Source: Glycine soja
Taxonomy: Eukaryota; Streptophyta; Magnoliopsida; Fabales; Fabaceae
Assembly: GCF_004193775.1 (NCBI RefSeq)
Contig: NC_041011.1
Coordinates: forward strand, 8,955,656-9,019,655
Reading direction: 5' to 3'
DNA: 64,000 nucleotides
Shown here piece after piece: positions 37,615-50,498 of this stretch. Made by a program: the position numbers and the translations under genes. Below the pieces are notes generated by a model that was not told the DNA's origin, ran no database searches, and saw nothing but the letters and a program-made list of their open reading frames with translations. How positions within the stretch are numbered: position 1 is the first letter of the stretch; the number at the start of each line of letters is the position of its first letter.

Positions 37615-40592
37615 TGGCTACTCCACCTAGCTCGCCTCCTCCTTATCCTCCTCCTCCTCCTCCTATAGTGGCATCACAGTTGCCGTCTACCTTGAAGTGG
37701 ACACGAAAAGCCACACGTCTACGATCCTTGGCAACTAGAGCACCTGGGGCAGACAAACCGATGGTCCACATCGATCCTACGACCGGGAAGGCCAACGGTC
37801 CCCACAACAAGAAATTAAGAACATATTTGGGGATTGTCGCTCGTGATAAGGTCGACGTGACATACGAGACATGAAAGCAAGTCGCTGCTGCTCAGAAGGA
37901 TTTGATATGGGAGGATATTCGAGTATTTTAGTTTTCATCTTTCATTTTCTTTATTAGCCAAAATTTATAATTTACTAACAATAAAACCTAATTTATTATT
38001 TGTCAGGCTGAATTTGATATCCCTAAAGCATCTGACAGTAGGACAAAGAAGAAAATACTTAAGACTATGGGGGAGTGGTGGAGACAGTTTAAATCTGATT
38101 TAACGTCAAAATGGGCACTTGCAGCCGACAAGGACAGTGTGGATGACACTGTTTGTGAAAAATACGACATTAGCAAGGAGAAATGTGCCCATTTTTGTCA
38201 GACCTGTAGAGACCCCTCATGGGAGATATGTACTTTGTCATTTTAATTGTTTTCCACTAAAAATTCAGTTATTATAATACATTGTAATAATGAGTTTCAT
38301 TAATGTTCTATTTTTGCAAGATGTGCAAAAAAAGGCACAGGCCATCCATAAGAAAAACACCGCCCCCACGTGTTGTCTCGTGGGGGTTATGGATATTTAG
38401 AACAAAAGCTGATGGCTGAGAAGATAAAGAAAAAACTGGAGGAAGCTGCTCAATCTGGATGCACTGAGGTCATGATTGACCCTCCATCTCGCATCAGACG
38501 ACATGTGAAGTGGAAGATGGTCCGCACCAAGAAAACTGGGAAGATGACGTCTGAGGTAACAAAGGAAATTGCTGAGAAGATTGTAAGCCATTTTCAATTA
38601 AGAATTGTAATTATCTTTGTTTATTCTATGAATGACTAAAAAAATATATGTGTTTTGTACAAGATTCATTGGAGGAGTAGGCATCACAGGGTTCCTTTGT
38701 CCCCCATGGACGTAAGGATCTCCTAACTGCTACCATTGGGCGACCAAAACACCCTGGCCATGTGCGTGCTGCTGGAGCCGGTGTGACCATAAAACAATAC
38801 TTTGGATCGGCTCTATGAACCTCCCGCACTTCTTCCTCCATGGCTCCCGAAGAACTAGAGCAACTAACTTAACAAATCAGGGACCACCTAGAGGAGTTGA
38901 TCACAAAAAAAGTGACTCGACAGCGGATGTTATCCTTCAACCAGATGCAGTCTCAGTTTCAATCACAGATGCAATCACAGGGACTTGCACTGCCTCCGGA
39001 GCCTGAGGTTGGTCCCTCAGTTGCTCGTGTCAGCACAAAGGGGAGTTGTGTTGATCCCTCAGCGACAGATCCAGACACGGGTGACTCAGACAAATGCGGG
39101 TTATACATCGAAGAAAATCCTTCTTGCCTGGTTACCTAGGAAGAGTTTATGAGGGATCCACAGTCGTTCACAACATCCCTTTGTTGCATGGCCAAGTGAA
39201 GGTTGGTGTTGAGGAGGTTAAAGATGTAGATGCTCCCGTTCCTCTACCCACTGACGAGGTTATTTTAGTAGGGCATGCACTTAACACCTTCCTTGCTTGG
39301 CTGACATATCTCGTCAAGCGTTTATCAGAACAATTATTTTACTCTCATTATATGCTTCTTTTATTCAATTGATTTGTTCACTATAATTAAATTATGTTAG
39401 ATAAACAGGTAGTTGTGTCTCTAGCAAAACCTGCAGATAGGCCGGATCCAGAGGTACATGATCCCCTATATCTGATGACATTGACCATCCCATAGCTTTT
39501 TTTGAAGTCGTTGCAAGTTATGTGGGATACCTCCCTGTTCGGGCTGTTTAATTTAGACTTCCCCTTGTACATAAAGCATGAAGATCTATCTGAAATAGCA
39601 CATGGTGGTCAATGTCTCAGCATCTCTGTTATACAGTTGTGGATTATGTAAGTCAATTTAGATTATTGTTAATTACCTAAGTTATTGTTTTAAATTCATA
39701 CATAATTAACTTTGTGTTAACAACAATAGGCATTTGACTGAGACAAGTATGCGCGCGGGGAATTCCTATGTGTATGGATTCCTTGAGCCACAGTCCATTC
39801 AGAGATCTGGGCAATCACAATTTGAATCAGAAAGTTACATGAAGAGTTGGATGTAGAATTCAAAACGCGATGTCTACCTTGGAGCCTACCTGAATGGGTA
39901 AGTAAAACTGAACAACTGAATTTAAATAATGTATAATTCTACAATAACTCATATTGGTCTCCACTGTAGCGTACACTGACAAATGGTCGTCATTTTGCCC
40001 AAGGAAAATCTAGTTGTCTGGTTTTGTTCCTTACATAACAGGCCAGACAACTACCTTAAAGGAATAATTAATAGGTCAGTGTTGTTTTCCAATACATTTG
40101 CATTAGCATTACTCAACAACATCAATATCTTAATGTTCCTTGTATTCAACAGTGCTTTGAAAGGACTTGATGATACTCCACAACCTAAATCCAAGGTTGG
40201 TGCTAGGTGGATTGTTGTTAAGGTACGTGATTTAAATAAAACTTCTGCTTATATATATTTTATGTGTGTGTATACTAATTGTAGTTAATGCTTAATATCC
40301 AAATTTCATTATGTATTTAGTGTAATAGACAAAAAGGAAGCACTGAGTGTGGCTATTACATGATGCACTGGATGTCCACTATAATCTTAGGAAGTTTCAG
40401 GAATAATTGGAAAATGGTAATGGTTTATTTCAAACAAATTTGATTTTGTTATCATTGATATTACATTATTAACTTATGTTTTATTTGATCATGCAGTATT
40501 TTAATGATGTTAGACCATTGGAAGTAGAGAGATTGAAGGCGCTTCGCATCTAGTAGGCACAGTATTATCTCAAAGTTAGAAACGAAACTTAG
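37615..40592 (+). pseudogene. Second CACTA-C gene: TNPA-like protein with Ulp1-like C-terminal domain, broken
   Basis: Several exons. 37615-37928 starts MATPPSSPPPYPPPPPP with LRTYLGIVARDKV. 38008-38222 includes MGEWWRQFKSDL. From 38322 to 38900 come LEQKLMAEKIKKKLEEAAQ and a coiled-coil/Gln-rich stretch (QMQSQFQSQMQSQ). 39100-39330 contains HNIPLLHGQVKVGVEEVKD. The 3' exons (39740-40592) read VVILPKENLVVWFCSLHN, STECGYYMMHWM and LEVERLKALRI, as in the Ulp1/C48 cysteine protease fold attached to plant transposon proteins. His (39974) and Cys (40348) of the triad remain, but the Trp after His is a TGA stop and the usual Asp is Cys in WFCSLHN. Other stops (37872, 38819, 40551, 40554) and a frameshift near 38370 confirm a pseudogene. 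Spaced about 100 bp from TNP2, same strand. Confidence 0.75.
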
Positions 40593-40889
40593 GATGTTAG
40601 GGAACTATGTAATTTTAGTTTAGTTAATAAGTTTACTAGTTTGGTTTACATTTTTTACAATTGCTGATTCCTTTTAACATTGAATATTCTTTATTGATAG
40701 TTATTAATAAATTATTTATTCATAGTTATCAATTGATTTTTTACAATTGATAGTTTACTAGCTAGCTTTCTGCTAAAAATTGTTTCAAAGCAGAATGCAA
40801 ATGATATATGTTGTGTTGTGTGGTCTGATTTGAAATTTACAGGTTAAATTTTTGGGTTTTTTTGTAAAAACAAAAAGTGTATTAAAAAA

Positions 40890-41385
40890 ATCCTAATAAC
40901 AACATCGGTTTTTTAAAAAAACCGATGTTTATATACACAAACAACATCGGTTTTTTGAAAAAATTGAAGTTAACGTATAAGTTAACATCAATTTTTCAAA
41001 AGACCAATGTTGTTTGTATATATTAAAATCGTTTTTTTAAAAAAACAATGTTAACGTATAAGTTAACATCGTTTTTGAGTGAAACTGATGTTAACATTTG
41101 AAAGTTAACATTGGTTTTTAAAAAAAACCGATGTTAACATATAAGTTAACATCGATTTTTATTCTAAAATTGATGTTAACTATCAACATTCATACATTTT
41201 TTGATGTAATTCTTATTATATAACATCGGTTATTTAAATAACCGATGTTGTCAATTTTACATTAATATCGGTTTTTTAAAACCGATGTTAACGATAATAC
41301 TTTTAATATTGGTACTTTCAACATTGATTAAAAACCGATGTAGAAAGTCATAAATAACCGATGTAAAAAAACATATTTTCTAATA
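40890..41385. repeat. Right subterminal repeat array of CACTA-C
   Basis: Numerous AACATCGGTTTTTTAAA / TTTAAAAAACCGATGTT units, many as adjacent inverted pairs, spaced 50-60 bp. It mirrors the array at 25205-25500. Confidence 0.85.
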
Positions 41386-41391
41386 GTGTTT

Positions 41392-42660
41392 GTTGGCCTT
41401 AATCCTCTTGTTGATTATTGATTAAAAGGACCTAGTTTACGTGCATACAAATATATATGAAGTGATAGCTAGATATATAAATCATCTTTCAAACTTTGCT
41501 TATGGTGAAATGGTTTAGTCTAAATATAAAATTCATCATTGATGAGAGTTATTATTTTACTATTTTTTGAAAGGAAGAGTAATTATTTTCTAAACTACAT
41601 TCTTTTTTAGTACAAATTTTATTGAGATCATATATATGAATTTATCCTTAAATAACCGTACATTTCCCTTTAACAGGGTGGCTACATGTGGTAGAAATGA
41701 GAGTTTGGTTTTATAATAATTAATGAGCAATCGAATTGAGTTATATCTAACTCAAGTTCATATTTAACGAGTTCAACTTTATCCTGAAATTCAGTTTATA
41801 ATTTAGTTCATGAATCAAGTTCAACAAGTCAATTTTTGAGTAGAGTCTCGAATTATGAATCGGGTTATTATGTTTGTTTGTTGTATTTCTCCTTTCATAA
41901 AGATAATATTAACTTATTTATATCTTCTATAGTGACAGAACAAATCTAGTACGTAGCTTACACATGACTTGGTTATTCTAAGGTCTTACCTAATACTACT
42001 AACATATTTGATCATTATATCTAAGTAAGTTTTATTTTTTAAAAAAATTAAGATGGGTTTTTGATTAATTTTTTCAAAGTATTGTCAAAATCTGATGAAG
42101 GCAAGACTGGATTTACACTTTTTAAACATGTCTTTTCCAAATCGTCTCACTTTTTGTGGGATTGGAGATGTTTTATGGAGAGTTAAACTTCATACCTGAC
42201 TTGTTTTATTATCATGCCTAAATGTATTCTTGTGCCTATCATTAGGTTCTTTGCTATAAATAAATCATTTTACTACAATGCAGATAAAAAGAGATGACTA
42301 AAACGACATAAAAAATATATCCAGGTGAGAGGATGCAATGAAAGGTATTTGGGCTTGAGCCGTAGATCAGATCCATTTTGTTCATAAGTGGGCCCTCTTT
42401 TCACCTCACCATATTCAATTATATTTTCTCTATTCATTCATGATAAATATTTTTTTTAATTTAAAGAGTTGATGCAGTGGTGTAAGACTTTATTATGTTC
42501 ACATGAGTGAGAACGATCTATTTAGCAGGAGAATTCTTGTTCAATTCTTATCCTGTGCAAAATTTTCTTGGCCAACAACAGTCACGCACCATAAGCAGGA
42601 TTAATCTTTGATCCAGTGAGTTGCGGAACATCTGTGGTCTCTGACTTAGACCAAAAAAAT
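41392..42660. other. Host intergenic flank between CACTA-C and CACTA-D
   Basis: No gene. The part from 41791 onwards is repeated at 51135. A stretch near 42470-42560 (GATGCAGTGGTGTAAG, then TTGTTCAATTCTTATCC) has the spacing of degenerate pol III A and B boxes and could be an old SINE; this is weak. Confidence 0.5.
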
Positions 42661-43519
42661 ATTCACTATAACAAATTTGTTAAATAATGGAGGTTATTTT
42701 TTCATTTAGTGGAGGTTTTTATCCTCCGCAAAATAAATTACGGAGGTTTTCAAAAACCTCCGCAGTTAGATTCACCACAAGCAATTAGCGGCGGTTTTCG
42801 AAAACCTCTGGTATCGAGAACATTTTGCAGAGGTTTTTTTGTAGAGGTTTTAAACCTACACTAACTGTGGAGGTTTTTTAAAGGAGGTTTTAAACCTACG
42901 CTAACTGTGGAGGTTTACTGGAAGAGGTTTTTATACCTACACTAAATATGGAGGTTTTTTTGTAGGAGGTTTTAAACCTATGCTAAATGCGGAGGTTTAT
43001 TAAAAGAGGTTTTAAAACTATACTATGGAGGGGGTTTTTTTAAATCATGCTAGCAATAGATGTTTTACAATTGATTTTCTAATTCTCCTTATTTTCTTAG
43101 TCACATATATTATATACAAGGGTGTATCACACATACTAAATCATAATGACCATCAATAAAAATAATCAATTCTAAACAATTGTTTTAATATTCTAAACTT
43201 ATGCATGGTTATTACCTTGGTCACGTATGTTTACTTAAAGACCTAACTTGAGATAAAGAGTATTAAGAGCTAGCCAAAATGAATAAAATTCTATCTTAAT
43301 ATTGTTGATTAACTATAAAATCTACCTACAAAACTGTAAATTAATTAGCTTAATAAACACACGTACCAATTACAAAATATATTTCCTAACTAATATGCGT
43401 GAATAAATTAATAAACTATAGACATATGTAAAACAATTTTAAGAGTACATTGTGTATTATACTAACAAGTTTTAGGATACCTCACATATACATAATGATG
43501 TATGCATATTAATTACTTA

Positions 43520-44008
43520 CATGTGTTTGATCAGGAGTGAAATAACTAGCTAATTCTTCGGGGATCCTTCCTTCCTTCATTATCATGTAGGCCTTAAAAG
43601 ATGATTCTAAATTGTTGTATTTCTCTTGCCATTGGTTTGAAGATGGAAAGGCAACACCAGATGAAGAAGAGCTCAGACTAGAAGCTCGAAGTCTTGTGTT
43701 CCTGAATGTATTAGAAAGAACAGCTCCTAATCCCATGCATCGCACTCTCCCAGAGTGCTCTAACCCTAACACTCTACCAACAACATCAAGAGGAGAAACT
43801 TCAGATTCATCAACTATGCTTTGAGTCAATCCTACTTCAATTTGTTCCTACAAACATGTAATAAAAGGAATTACAAAAGTTTTAAGATTAAGCACGATCC
43901 TTGAAAACAATGTTACTAAAGAAAAACATACCGCTATAGTCTTTGCTGCTTCATTTACAAATGATCCATCTTTCCTTTTATGAGTTTCAATATATAATTT
44001 GTAGATGC
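43520..44008 (-). pseudogene. TNPA-like C-terminal exons, copy 1
   Basis: On the - strand, LYIETHKRKDGSFVNEAAKT lies directly next to the LTR, then an intron, then QSIVDESEVSPLDVVGRVLG, RVRCMGLG, QWQEKYNNLESSFKAY and TPDQTH at a GTAAGT donor (about 43520). This is the conserved C-terminal block of the plant Transposase_24 family (PF03004). It is cut from its N-terminal exons by the Sirevirus. Copy 2 is at 52873-53345. Confidence 0.8.
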
Positions 44009-45070
44009 AAATGCCTTTGGTGTTTTGATGATGATCATGATGATATGATGCAATTGATGCAAATGGTCTTTTCAAGTTTAAATTCAAGACAATGATTCAA
44101 GAATACAAGTCACAACATCAAGATGATCACTAGTATATTAGGAAGGGAATTCCTAATTCAATTAGCAAAAGGTTTGGCCAAGTAATTTAAATTAAAAAGT
44201 GTTTTTCAAGGGATTTACTCTCTGGTAATCGATTACCAGTGGCCAAATATACTTTACAACAGCTACTAAAAATTTGAATTCAAATTTTAGACTGTGTAAT
44301 CGATTACACAATTTTGGTAATCGATTACCAGCAGTTAATAAATGTTTTAATTCAAATTTTAAAAGCTGTAATCGATTACACAAATCCTGTAATCGATTAC
44401 CAGACAAGTTTTTCAGAAAAATATTTCTAAGAGTCACAACTTCTCAACAGGTTTTTTTATGACCACCCATGGTCTATATATATGTGACTTATAACACGAA
44501 TTTGCTAAGAGTTTTTTTAGAACATCAAGTGTTTATTCTCTCAAAGAGCAAAATCATTTTATCCTCTTAAGAATTCCTTGGCCAATTCAATTGCAATTCA
44601 TTAAGGAATTATTTGAGTGCTCAAACTGTAAAATCTATCTCTTTGAAGAGAGATTCATTCTTCTTCTCCTTCTAATTCTCTAAGGGATTAAGAGACCGAG
44701 GGTCTCTTGTTGTAAAAGAATTCTAAACACAAATGAAGGATTGTCCTTGTGTGTTTAGAACTTGTAAAAGGAATTTACAAGATAGTGGAACTCTCAAGCG
44801 GGTTGCTTGGGGACTGGACGTAGGCACAAGGGTGTGGCCGAACCAGTATAAATCTGAGTTTGCACTTTCTCTTCCCTTAAACTTCTTTATTTTTTATTGT
44901 TTTATATTCATATTTAAATTGTTCTGTTTGAATCAATATTTAAGAAGTTCATTGTTAAGGGATTTTATAACTTGAATAAAAAGTGAAATAGATTGCTAAT
45001 TGGGGAAGTAGTTTGGAGTATCTTAATTCAACCCCCCCTTCTAAAGATATCTGAGGCCACTTGTCTAACA
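44009..45070 (+). repeat. 5' LTR of the Sirevirus
   Basis: Begins TGTAGATGCAAATGCC and ends TTGTCTAACA, immediately before the PBS. Contains five GTAATCGATTAC palindromes (from 44225 to 44400) and a promoter block ending TATAAAT (44847-44853). The end CCCCCCTTCT..CTGAGGCCAC is shared with solo LTR B. Confidence 0.93.
44838..44853 (+). promoter_or_regulatory. LTR core promoter block (TATA)
   Basis: GCCGAACCAGTATAAAT-type block; the same phrase occurs in solo LTR A and solo LTR B and in the second LTR copy. TATAAAT is the likely TATA box of the LTR. Confidence 0.6.
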
Positions 45071-45072
45071 AG

Positions 45073-45084
45073 TGGTATCAGAGC
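45073..45084 (+). other. Primer-binding site (initiator Met tRNA)
   Basis: TGGTATCAGAGC, two bases after the LTR end, complementary to the 3' end of plant initiator tRNA-Met. Standard for Copia elements. Confidence 0.95.
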
Positions 45085-45122
45085 TTCATTCTTGTATAAA
45101 GTTTAGAAGCTTCAAGAAAAAG

Positions 45123-48100
45123 ATGGCCTCAACAAACTCTCTATTTCCAGAAGGAAATTCTATCAATAGACCTCCAATTTTTAATGGAGAGGGTTACCAC
45201 TACTGGAAAACCCGAATGCAAATTTTTATTGAGGCAATAGATTTAAATATTTGGGAAGCCATAGAAATTGGGCCCTATATACCCACCATAGTAGAAAGAG
45301 TTACAAAAGAGGGTAGTTCATCAAGTGAAAGCATAACAATAGAAAAACCTAGAGATAGATGGTCCGAAGATGATAGAAGACGAGTACAATACAATTTAAA
45401 AGCCAAAAACATAATAACATCTGCCCTGGGAATGGATGAATATTTCAGGGTTTCAAATTGTAAGAGTGCTAAGGAAATGTGGGACACTCTACGATTAACA
45501 CATGAAGGAACTACAGATGTTAAAAGATCTAGGATAAACGCACTAACTCATGAGTATGAACTATTTAGAATGAATGCAAATGAAAACATTCAAAGCATGC
45601 AAAAGAGATTTACACATATAGTAAATCATCTAGCAGCCTTAGGTAAAGAATTTCAAAATGAGGATCTCATAAATAAAGTGTTAAGATGTTTAAGTAGAGA
45701 ATGGCAACCTAAAGTAACGGCCATTACTGAATCAAGAGTTTTGTCTAACATGTCCCTTGCCACTTTATTTGGAAAGTTACAGGAACACGAGATGGAATTA
45801 TTGAGATTACACCAACATGAAGAAAATGACAAGAAAAAGAAAGGAATTGCTCTTAAAGCATCATCATCAATTCAAGAAGAAAGTGATCAGGAAAATGATC
45901 CAGATGATGATGATAATCTAAGTCTTTTTGTAAAAAGATTCAACAAGTTTTTTAAAGTAAGAGGAAATCATAGGCAACCCAATTTTAAATCAAAGAGAAG
46001 GACAGAAACTTCATCCTCTACTTTGAAATGCTTTGAATGCAATCAACCTGGACATCTGAGGGTTGATTGTCCCATCTTCAAGAAAAAGATGGAGAAATAT
46101 GAAAAGAAAAATCTTAGTGAAAAGAAACTGAAGAAAGCATACATCACATGGGATGAAAACGATATGGAATCTTCTGAAGATTCAGAAAATGAAGAGATAA
46201 ATCTCTGCCTTATGGCTAAAAGTTATGAAAGTGATGAAGCGGTAACATCTTCAAATAACTTATCTATTTCTTTTGATGAATTGCAAGAAGTATTTGCTGA
46301 TCTGCATAAAGAGTCAATTAAACTTGCAAAGTTAGTTTCATCTTCTAAGAAAACAATTTCAAATTTAGAAAATGAAATTTCAAAATTAAACAAAGAATTA
46401 GATCATCTTAGAAATGAAGTCTCAATTTCTAAAACAAATGAAAAAGTTCATATCTCCACTTTTTTATGACAAGAAAATATCAGATTCTTGTAGATGTTGT
46501 GAAAAATATGAAAAAGAAATTAAAGAGTTGAAAAATTCACTTGCAAAATTTTATTATAGTAAAAATAATTTAGATGTCATATTAAGTAAACAAAGATATG
46601 TTTCCAATAAGAATGGACTAGGGTATAAATCTAAGAAACAACAAAAGTTTCATAAAAACTTCTCTACTTCCACACAAAAATGTAATTCTAATTCTATCAC
46701 TTGCTTTTACTGTGGAAGAAGAGGACATGGCATATCAACTTGCTACTTTAAGAAAAATTACAGCAACATTAAAATGATATGGGTCCCAAAAGGATCCTCA
46801 GTTTATACTAACATACAAGGACCCAATAAAGTTTGGGTACCTAAGTCAAAAACTTGATTATGTAGGTATCTTTGAGGAAGAAGTGGTACATAGATAGCGG
46901 ATGCTCAAAACATATGACTGGAGATGCATCAAAGTTTACACATATCTCTCCAAAGAAAAACGGGCATGTAACATATGGTGACAACAACAAAGGTAGAATC
47001 CTTGGAGTTGGTAAAATAGGTACAAATTCTTCAAACTCCATTGAAAATGTTCTACTTGTTGAAGGCCTTAAGCACAGCCTGCTTAGCGTTAGTCAATTAT
47101 GCGACAAAGGCTATCTAGTATCATTTGATTCTCAAAAATGTCTTATAGAACATAAGCATGACATTAATATAAAGCATGTAGGACATAGAGTCAATAATGT
47201 TTACATGATAGACTTAAGCATAAAACTAGAAAACAATCATTGCTTTCTTAGCAAAGATGATGATCCATGGTTATGGCATAAAAGAATTGCTCACATAAAC
47301 ATGAATCACTTAAATAAATTAATTTCAAAAGATTTAGTAGTTGGTTTGCCTAAATTGAAATTTGAAAAAGATAAACTATGTGATGCATGTCAAAAGGGCA
47401 AACAAACAAGGGTCTCATTCAAACCTAAAAATGTTGTTTCAACCACTCAACCCTTACAATTATTGCATATGGATTTATTTGGTCCATCTAGAACCATGAG
47501 TTTTGGAGGAAATTACTATGCCCTAGTTATAGTTGATGATTTCTCTAGATATACTTGGACATTATTTATTACACATAAAAGTGATGCATTCCAAGCATTT
47601 AGAAAACTTGCTAAAGTTATACAAAACAAGAAAAATCTTAAGATTGCATCCATTAGAAGTGATCATGGGGGTGAATTTGAAAACAAAGATTTTGAATTAT
47701 TATGTGATGAACATGGTATTGAACACAATTTTTCTGCACCTAGAACCCCTCAACAAAATGGAGTTGTTGAGAGGAAAAATAGGTCATTAGAAGAAATTGC
47801 TAGAACTTTATTAAATGATACTTTTCTTCCAAAGTATTTTTGGGCTGAAGCGGTCAATACTGCATGTTACATCATGAATAGGGCCTTAATAAGCCCATTT
47901 TAAAGAAAACCCCATACGAATTATATAATGGTAGAAAACCTAATATTTCTCATCTACATGTTTTTGGTTGCAAATGCTTTGTGCTCAATAATGGTAAAGA
48001 TAATCTAGGAAAATTCGATGCAAAATCTGATGAAGGTATTTTTCTTGGATATTCATTACAAAGCAAAGCATATAGGATATATAATAAAAGAACTATGAAT

Positions 48101-49945
48101 ATCGAGGAATCCATTCATGTTACCTTTGATGAATCTAATGCTATCTTGTCAAGAAAGAATATGCTAGATGATATTGCAGATTCTTTAGAACAAATGAATA
48201 TTCATGAACAAGATTCCAAAGGAAATGATAAAGGAAACAATGAAGATCCTCCAGAAGAAGTCAAATCCAATGATGAACTTCCAAGAGAATGGAAAGCCTC
48301 AAGAGATCATCCCCTCGACAACATTATTGGTGATATCTCAAAAGGGGTAACAACTAGACATTCTCTTAAAGATTTATGCAATAATATGGCTTTTGTATCT
48401 ATGATTGAACCTAAAAATATAAAAGAAGCCATAATAGATGATAACTGGATCATTGCCATGCAAGAAGAACTGAATCAATTTGAAAGAAACAATGTGTGGA
48501 AATTAGTAGAAAAACCTGAAAATTATCCTGTCATAGGAACAAAATGGGTTTTTAGAAATAAATTAGATGAACATGGCATAATTATTAGAAATAAAGCCAG
48601 GTTAGTGGCAAAATGGTATAATCAAGAAGAAGGAATAGACTATGAAGAAACATATGCTCTTGTTGCAAGGTTAGAAGCCATTAGAATGCTCTTAGCATAT
48701 GCATCCATAATGGATTTTAAACTTTATCAAATGGATGTTAAGAGTGCTTTTCTAAATGGCTTAATTCAAGAAGAGGTATATGTTGAACAACCCCCGGGTT
48801 TTGAAATTCCGGATAAACCAAATCATGTTTATAAATTACAAAAGGCTCTTTATGGTTTGAAACAAGCCCTTAGGGCGTGGTATGAACGCTTAAGCAATTT
48901 TCTTCTAGAAAAAGAATTCTCTAGAGGAAAAGTGGATACCACATTGTTCATAAAGAGAAAGCATAATGATATTTTGTTGGTTCAAATATATGTTGATGAT
49001 ATAATTTTTGGATCCACTAATGATTCATTGTGCAAGGAGTTTTCCCTTGATATGCAAAGTGAATTTGAAATGTCAATGATGGGAGAACTAAAGTACTTTC
49101 TGGGATTACAAATCAAGCAAACTCAAGAAGGTATATTCATCAATCAATCCAAGTACTGCAAGGAATTGATCAAAAGATTTGGGATGGAAAGTGCAAAACA
49201 CATGTCTACACCGATGAGCACTAGCTGTTACTTAGATAAAGATGAATATGGTCAGTCTATAGACATAAAACAGTATCGAGGTATGATCGGATCTCTTCTC
49301 TATTTATCTGCTAGTAGACCTGATATTATGTTTAGTGTATGCATGTGTGCTAGGTTTCAATCCAACCCCAAACAATCACATTTGAGTGCAGTAAAGAGAA
49401 TCATGAGATATCTATTAGGTACAATCAATTTAGGATTGTGGTATCCTAAGAATTCAACATGTAACTTAATAGGATATTCTGATTCTGATTTTGCCGGATC
49501 TAAAACTGATAGAAAAAGCACAAGTGGAACTTGTCAATTCATTGGATCGGCTCTTGTCTCATGGCATAGTAAGAAACAAAACAGTGTTGCTTTATCCACT
49601 GCTGAAGCGGAGTATATCTCTGTCGGTAGTTGCTGTGCACAGATTTTATGGATGAAGCAACAATTATCTAACTATGGCATCCTTCTTGATCGCATACCTA
49701 TTAGGTGTGATAATACTAGTGCCATAAATCTATCCAAAAACCCAATTCAACACTCTAGAACTAAACATATAGAGATTAGACACCATTTTCTTAGAGATCA
49801 TGCCCTAAAGGGAGATTGTGTATTAGAGTTTGTTGATACTAAGAATCAACTCGCTGATATTTTCACAAAACCTCTCCCCAAGGAAGTATTCTTCTCTATT
49901 AGAAGAGAATTAGGCCTCTTAGATGTTAGTGATTTAGAAAAATAA
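45123..49945 (+). pseudogene. Copia gag-pol polyprotein gene, with frameshifts
   Basis: Gag starts at MASTNSLFPEG (45123) with a UBN2-type domain, a first zinc knuckle CFECNQPGHLRVDC (about 46030) and, after a frame change near 46440, a second one CFYCGRRGHGISTC (about 46700). Protease has [11 protein letters not shown] (about 46900). Integrase has the HHCC region and catalytic residues in LLHMDLFGP, IRSDHGGEFE and NGVVERKNR. A one-base deletion near 47895 shifts frame before the RT. RT carries YVDDIIFGS (about 48990). RNase H carries [16 protein letters not shown] and ADIFTKPLP, with the stop at 49945. At least three frame changes inactivate it. Domain order INT-RT is Copia. Confidence 0.93.
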
Positions 49946-50159
49946 GGATTGATTGATTAATTTACTCTTATGATTGATTGTTTATAGATTATTTTGATTG
50001 ATCTTGTTTAAATTCTTATTATTATGATAGAATTTATAATTTCCTTTGTATTTAATAGTTGAATGATTGAATTAAGTGCATTAGTAGTGATAATTAATCA
50101 TATTGGATGTGTTTAGCATAAACATAGATATTCTCTTAAGAAACTAGCCTAGGATAGGC

Positions 50160-50300
50160 TCTGGTAATCGATTACCATCCAGTGTAATCGATTACACATG
50201 AGCAGGCAGCCTGTAATCGATTACAACATCCTGTAATCGATTACCAGAAGGCTTATTGCTCCTGTAATCGATTACCAATCCTTGTAATCGATTACAACTC
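50160..50300 (+). repeat. Cluster of six GTAATCGATTAC palindromes between pol and the env-like ORF
   Basis: Six copies in about 135 bp (near 50164, 50184, 50212, 50231, 50262 and 50283), mostly in GG..CC or TG..CA contexts and spaced 17-31 bp. The same palindrome is clustered in the LTRs of this and related elements. Confidence 0.9.
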
Positions 50301-50498
50301 GTCCTCGTCTATAAATACTCACGAAATCAGAATTGCTGCGCAGCCACGGCCTCCCCTCACGTCTCCTCCATACCTAAATCTTCCAACCTTCGTATCTCAC
50401 TCAAATCTTCACCAAATCGCGTCCCGTAAAGCCCAATCTTCCTCTTTTTCACTCCTCTTTCACCTCCACCGATTGAAATCCACTGAAACTTCATCAAA

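Larger units (their letters stand above)
25200..41388 (+). mobile_element. CACTA-C: large decayed CACTA transposon, TSD TTT
   Basis: Left end TAGTACTACAAAATAT (first bases decayed from CAC), right end reversed CACTATTAGAAAATAT, flanked by TTT (25197-25199 and 41389-41391). Both ends carry arrays of AACATCGGTT..AACCGATGTT repeats. Genes on the + strand are in the usual CACTA order: a TNP2 transposase (32720-37507), then a second gene with a Ulp1-like C-terminus (37615-40592). The element swelled to 16.2 kb through insertion of a 2.26-kb solo LTR (26907), a Copia relic (about 29480-31260) and a second solo LTR inside the transposase (34269-35921). Many stops and frameshifts make it inactive by its own means. 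Confidence 0.88.
41791..45070 (+). repeat. Large direct repeat, copy 1 (host flank + CACTA-D end + TNPA exon + LTR)
   Basis: About 3.28 kb, nearly identical to 51135-54398. Landmarks in both: TTTATAATTTAG start, CACTA-D terminus (42664 and 52010), GGAGGTTTT arrays, TNPA C-terminal exon, TSD TAATT and the whole LTR. Differences are scattered single bases and small indels, for example an 18-bp loss in the second LTR copy removing one GTAATCGATTAC. Confidence 0.95.
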
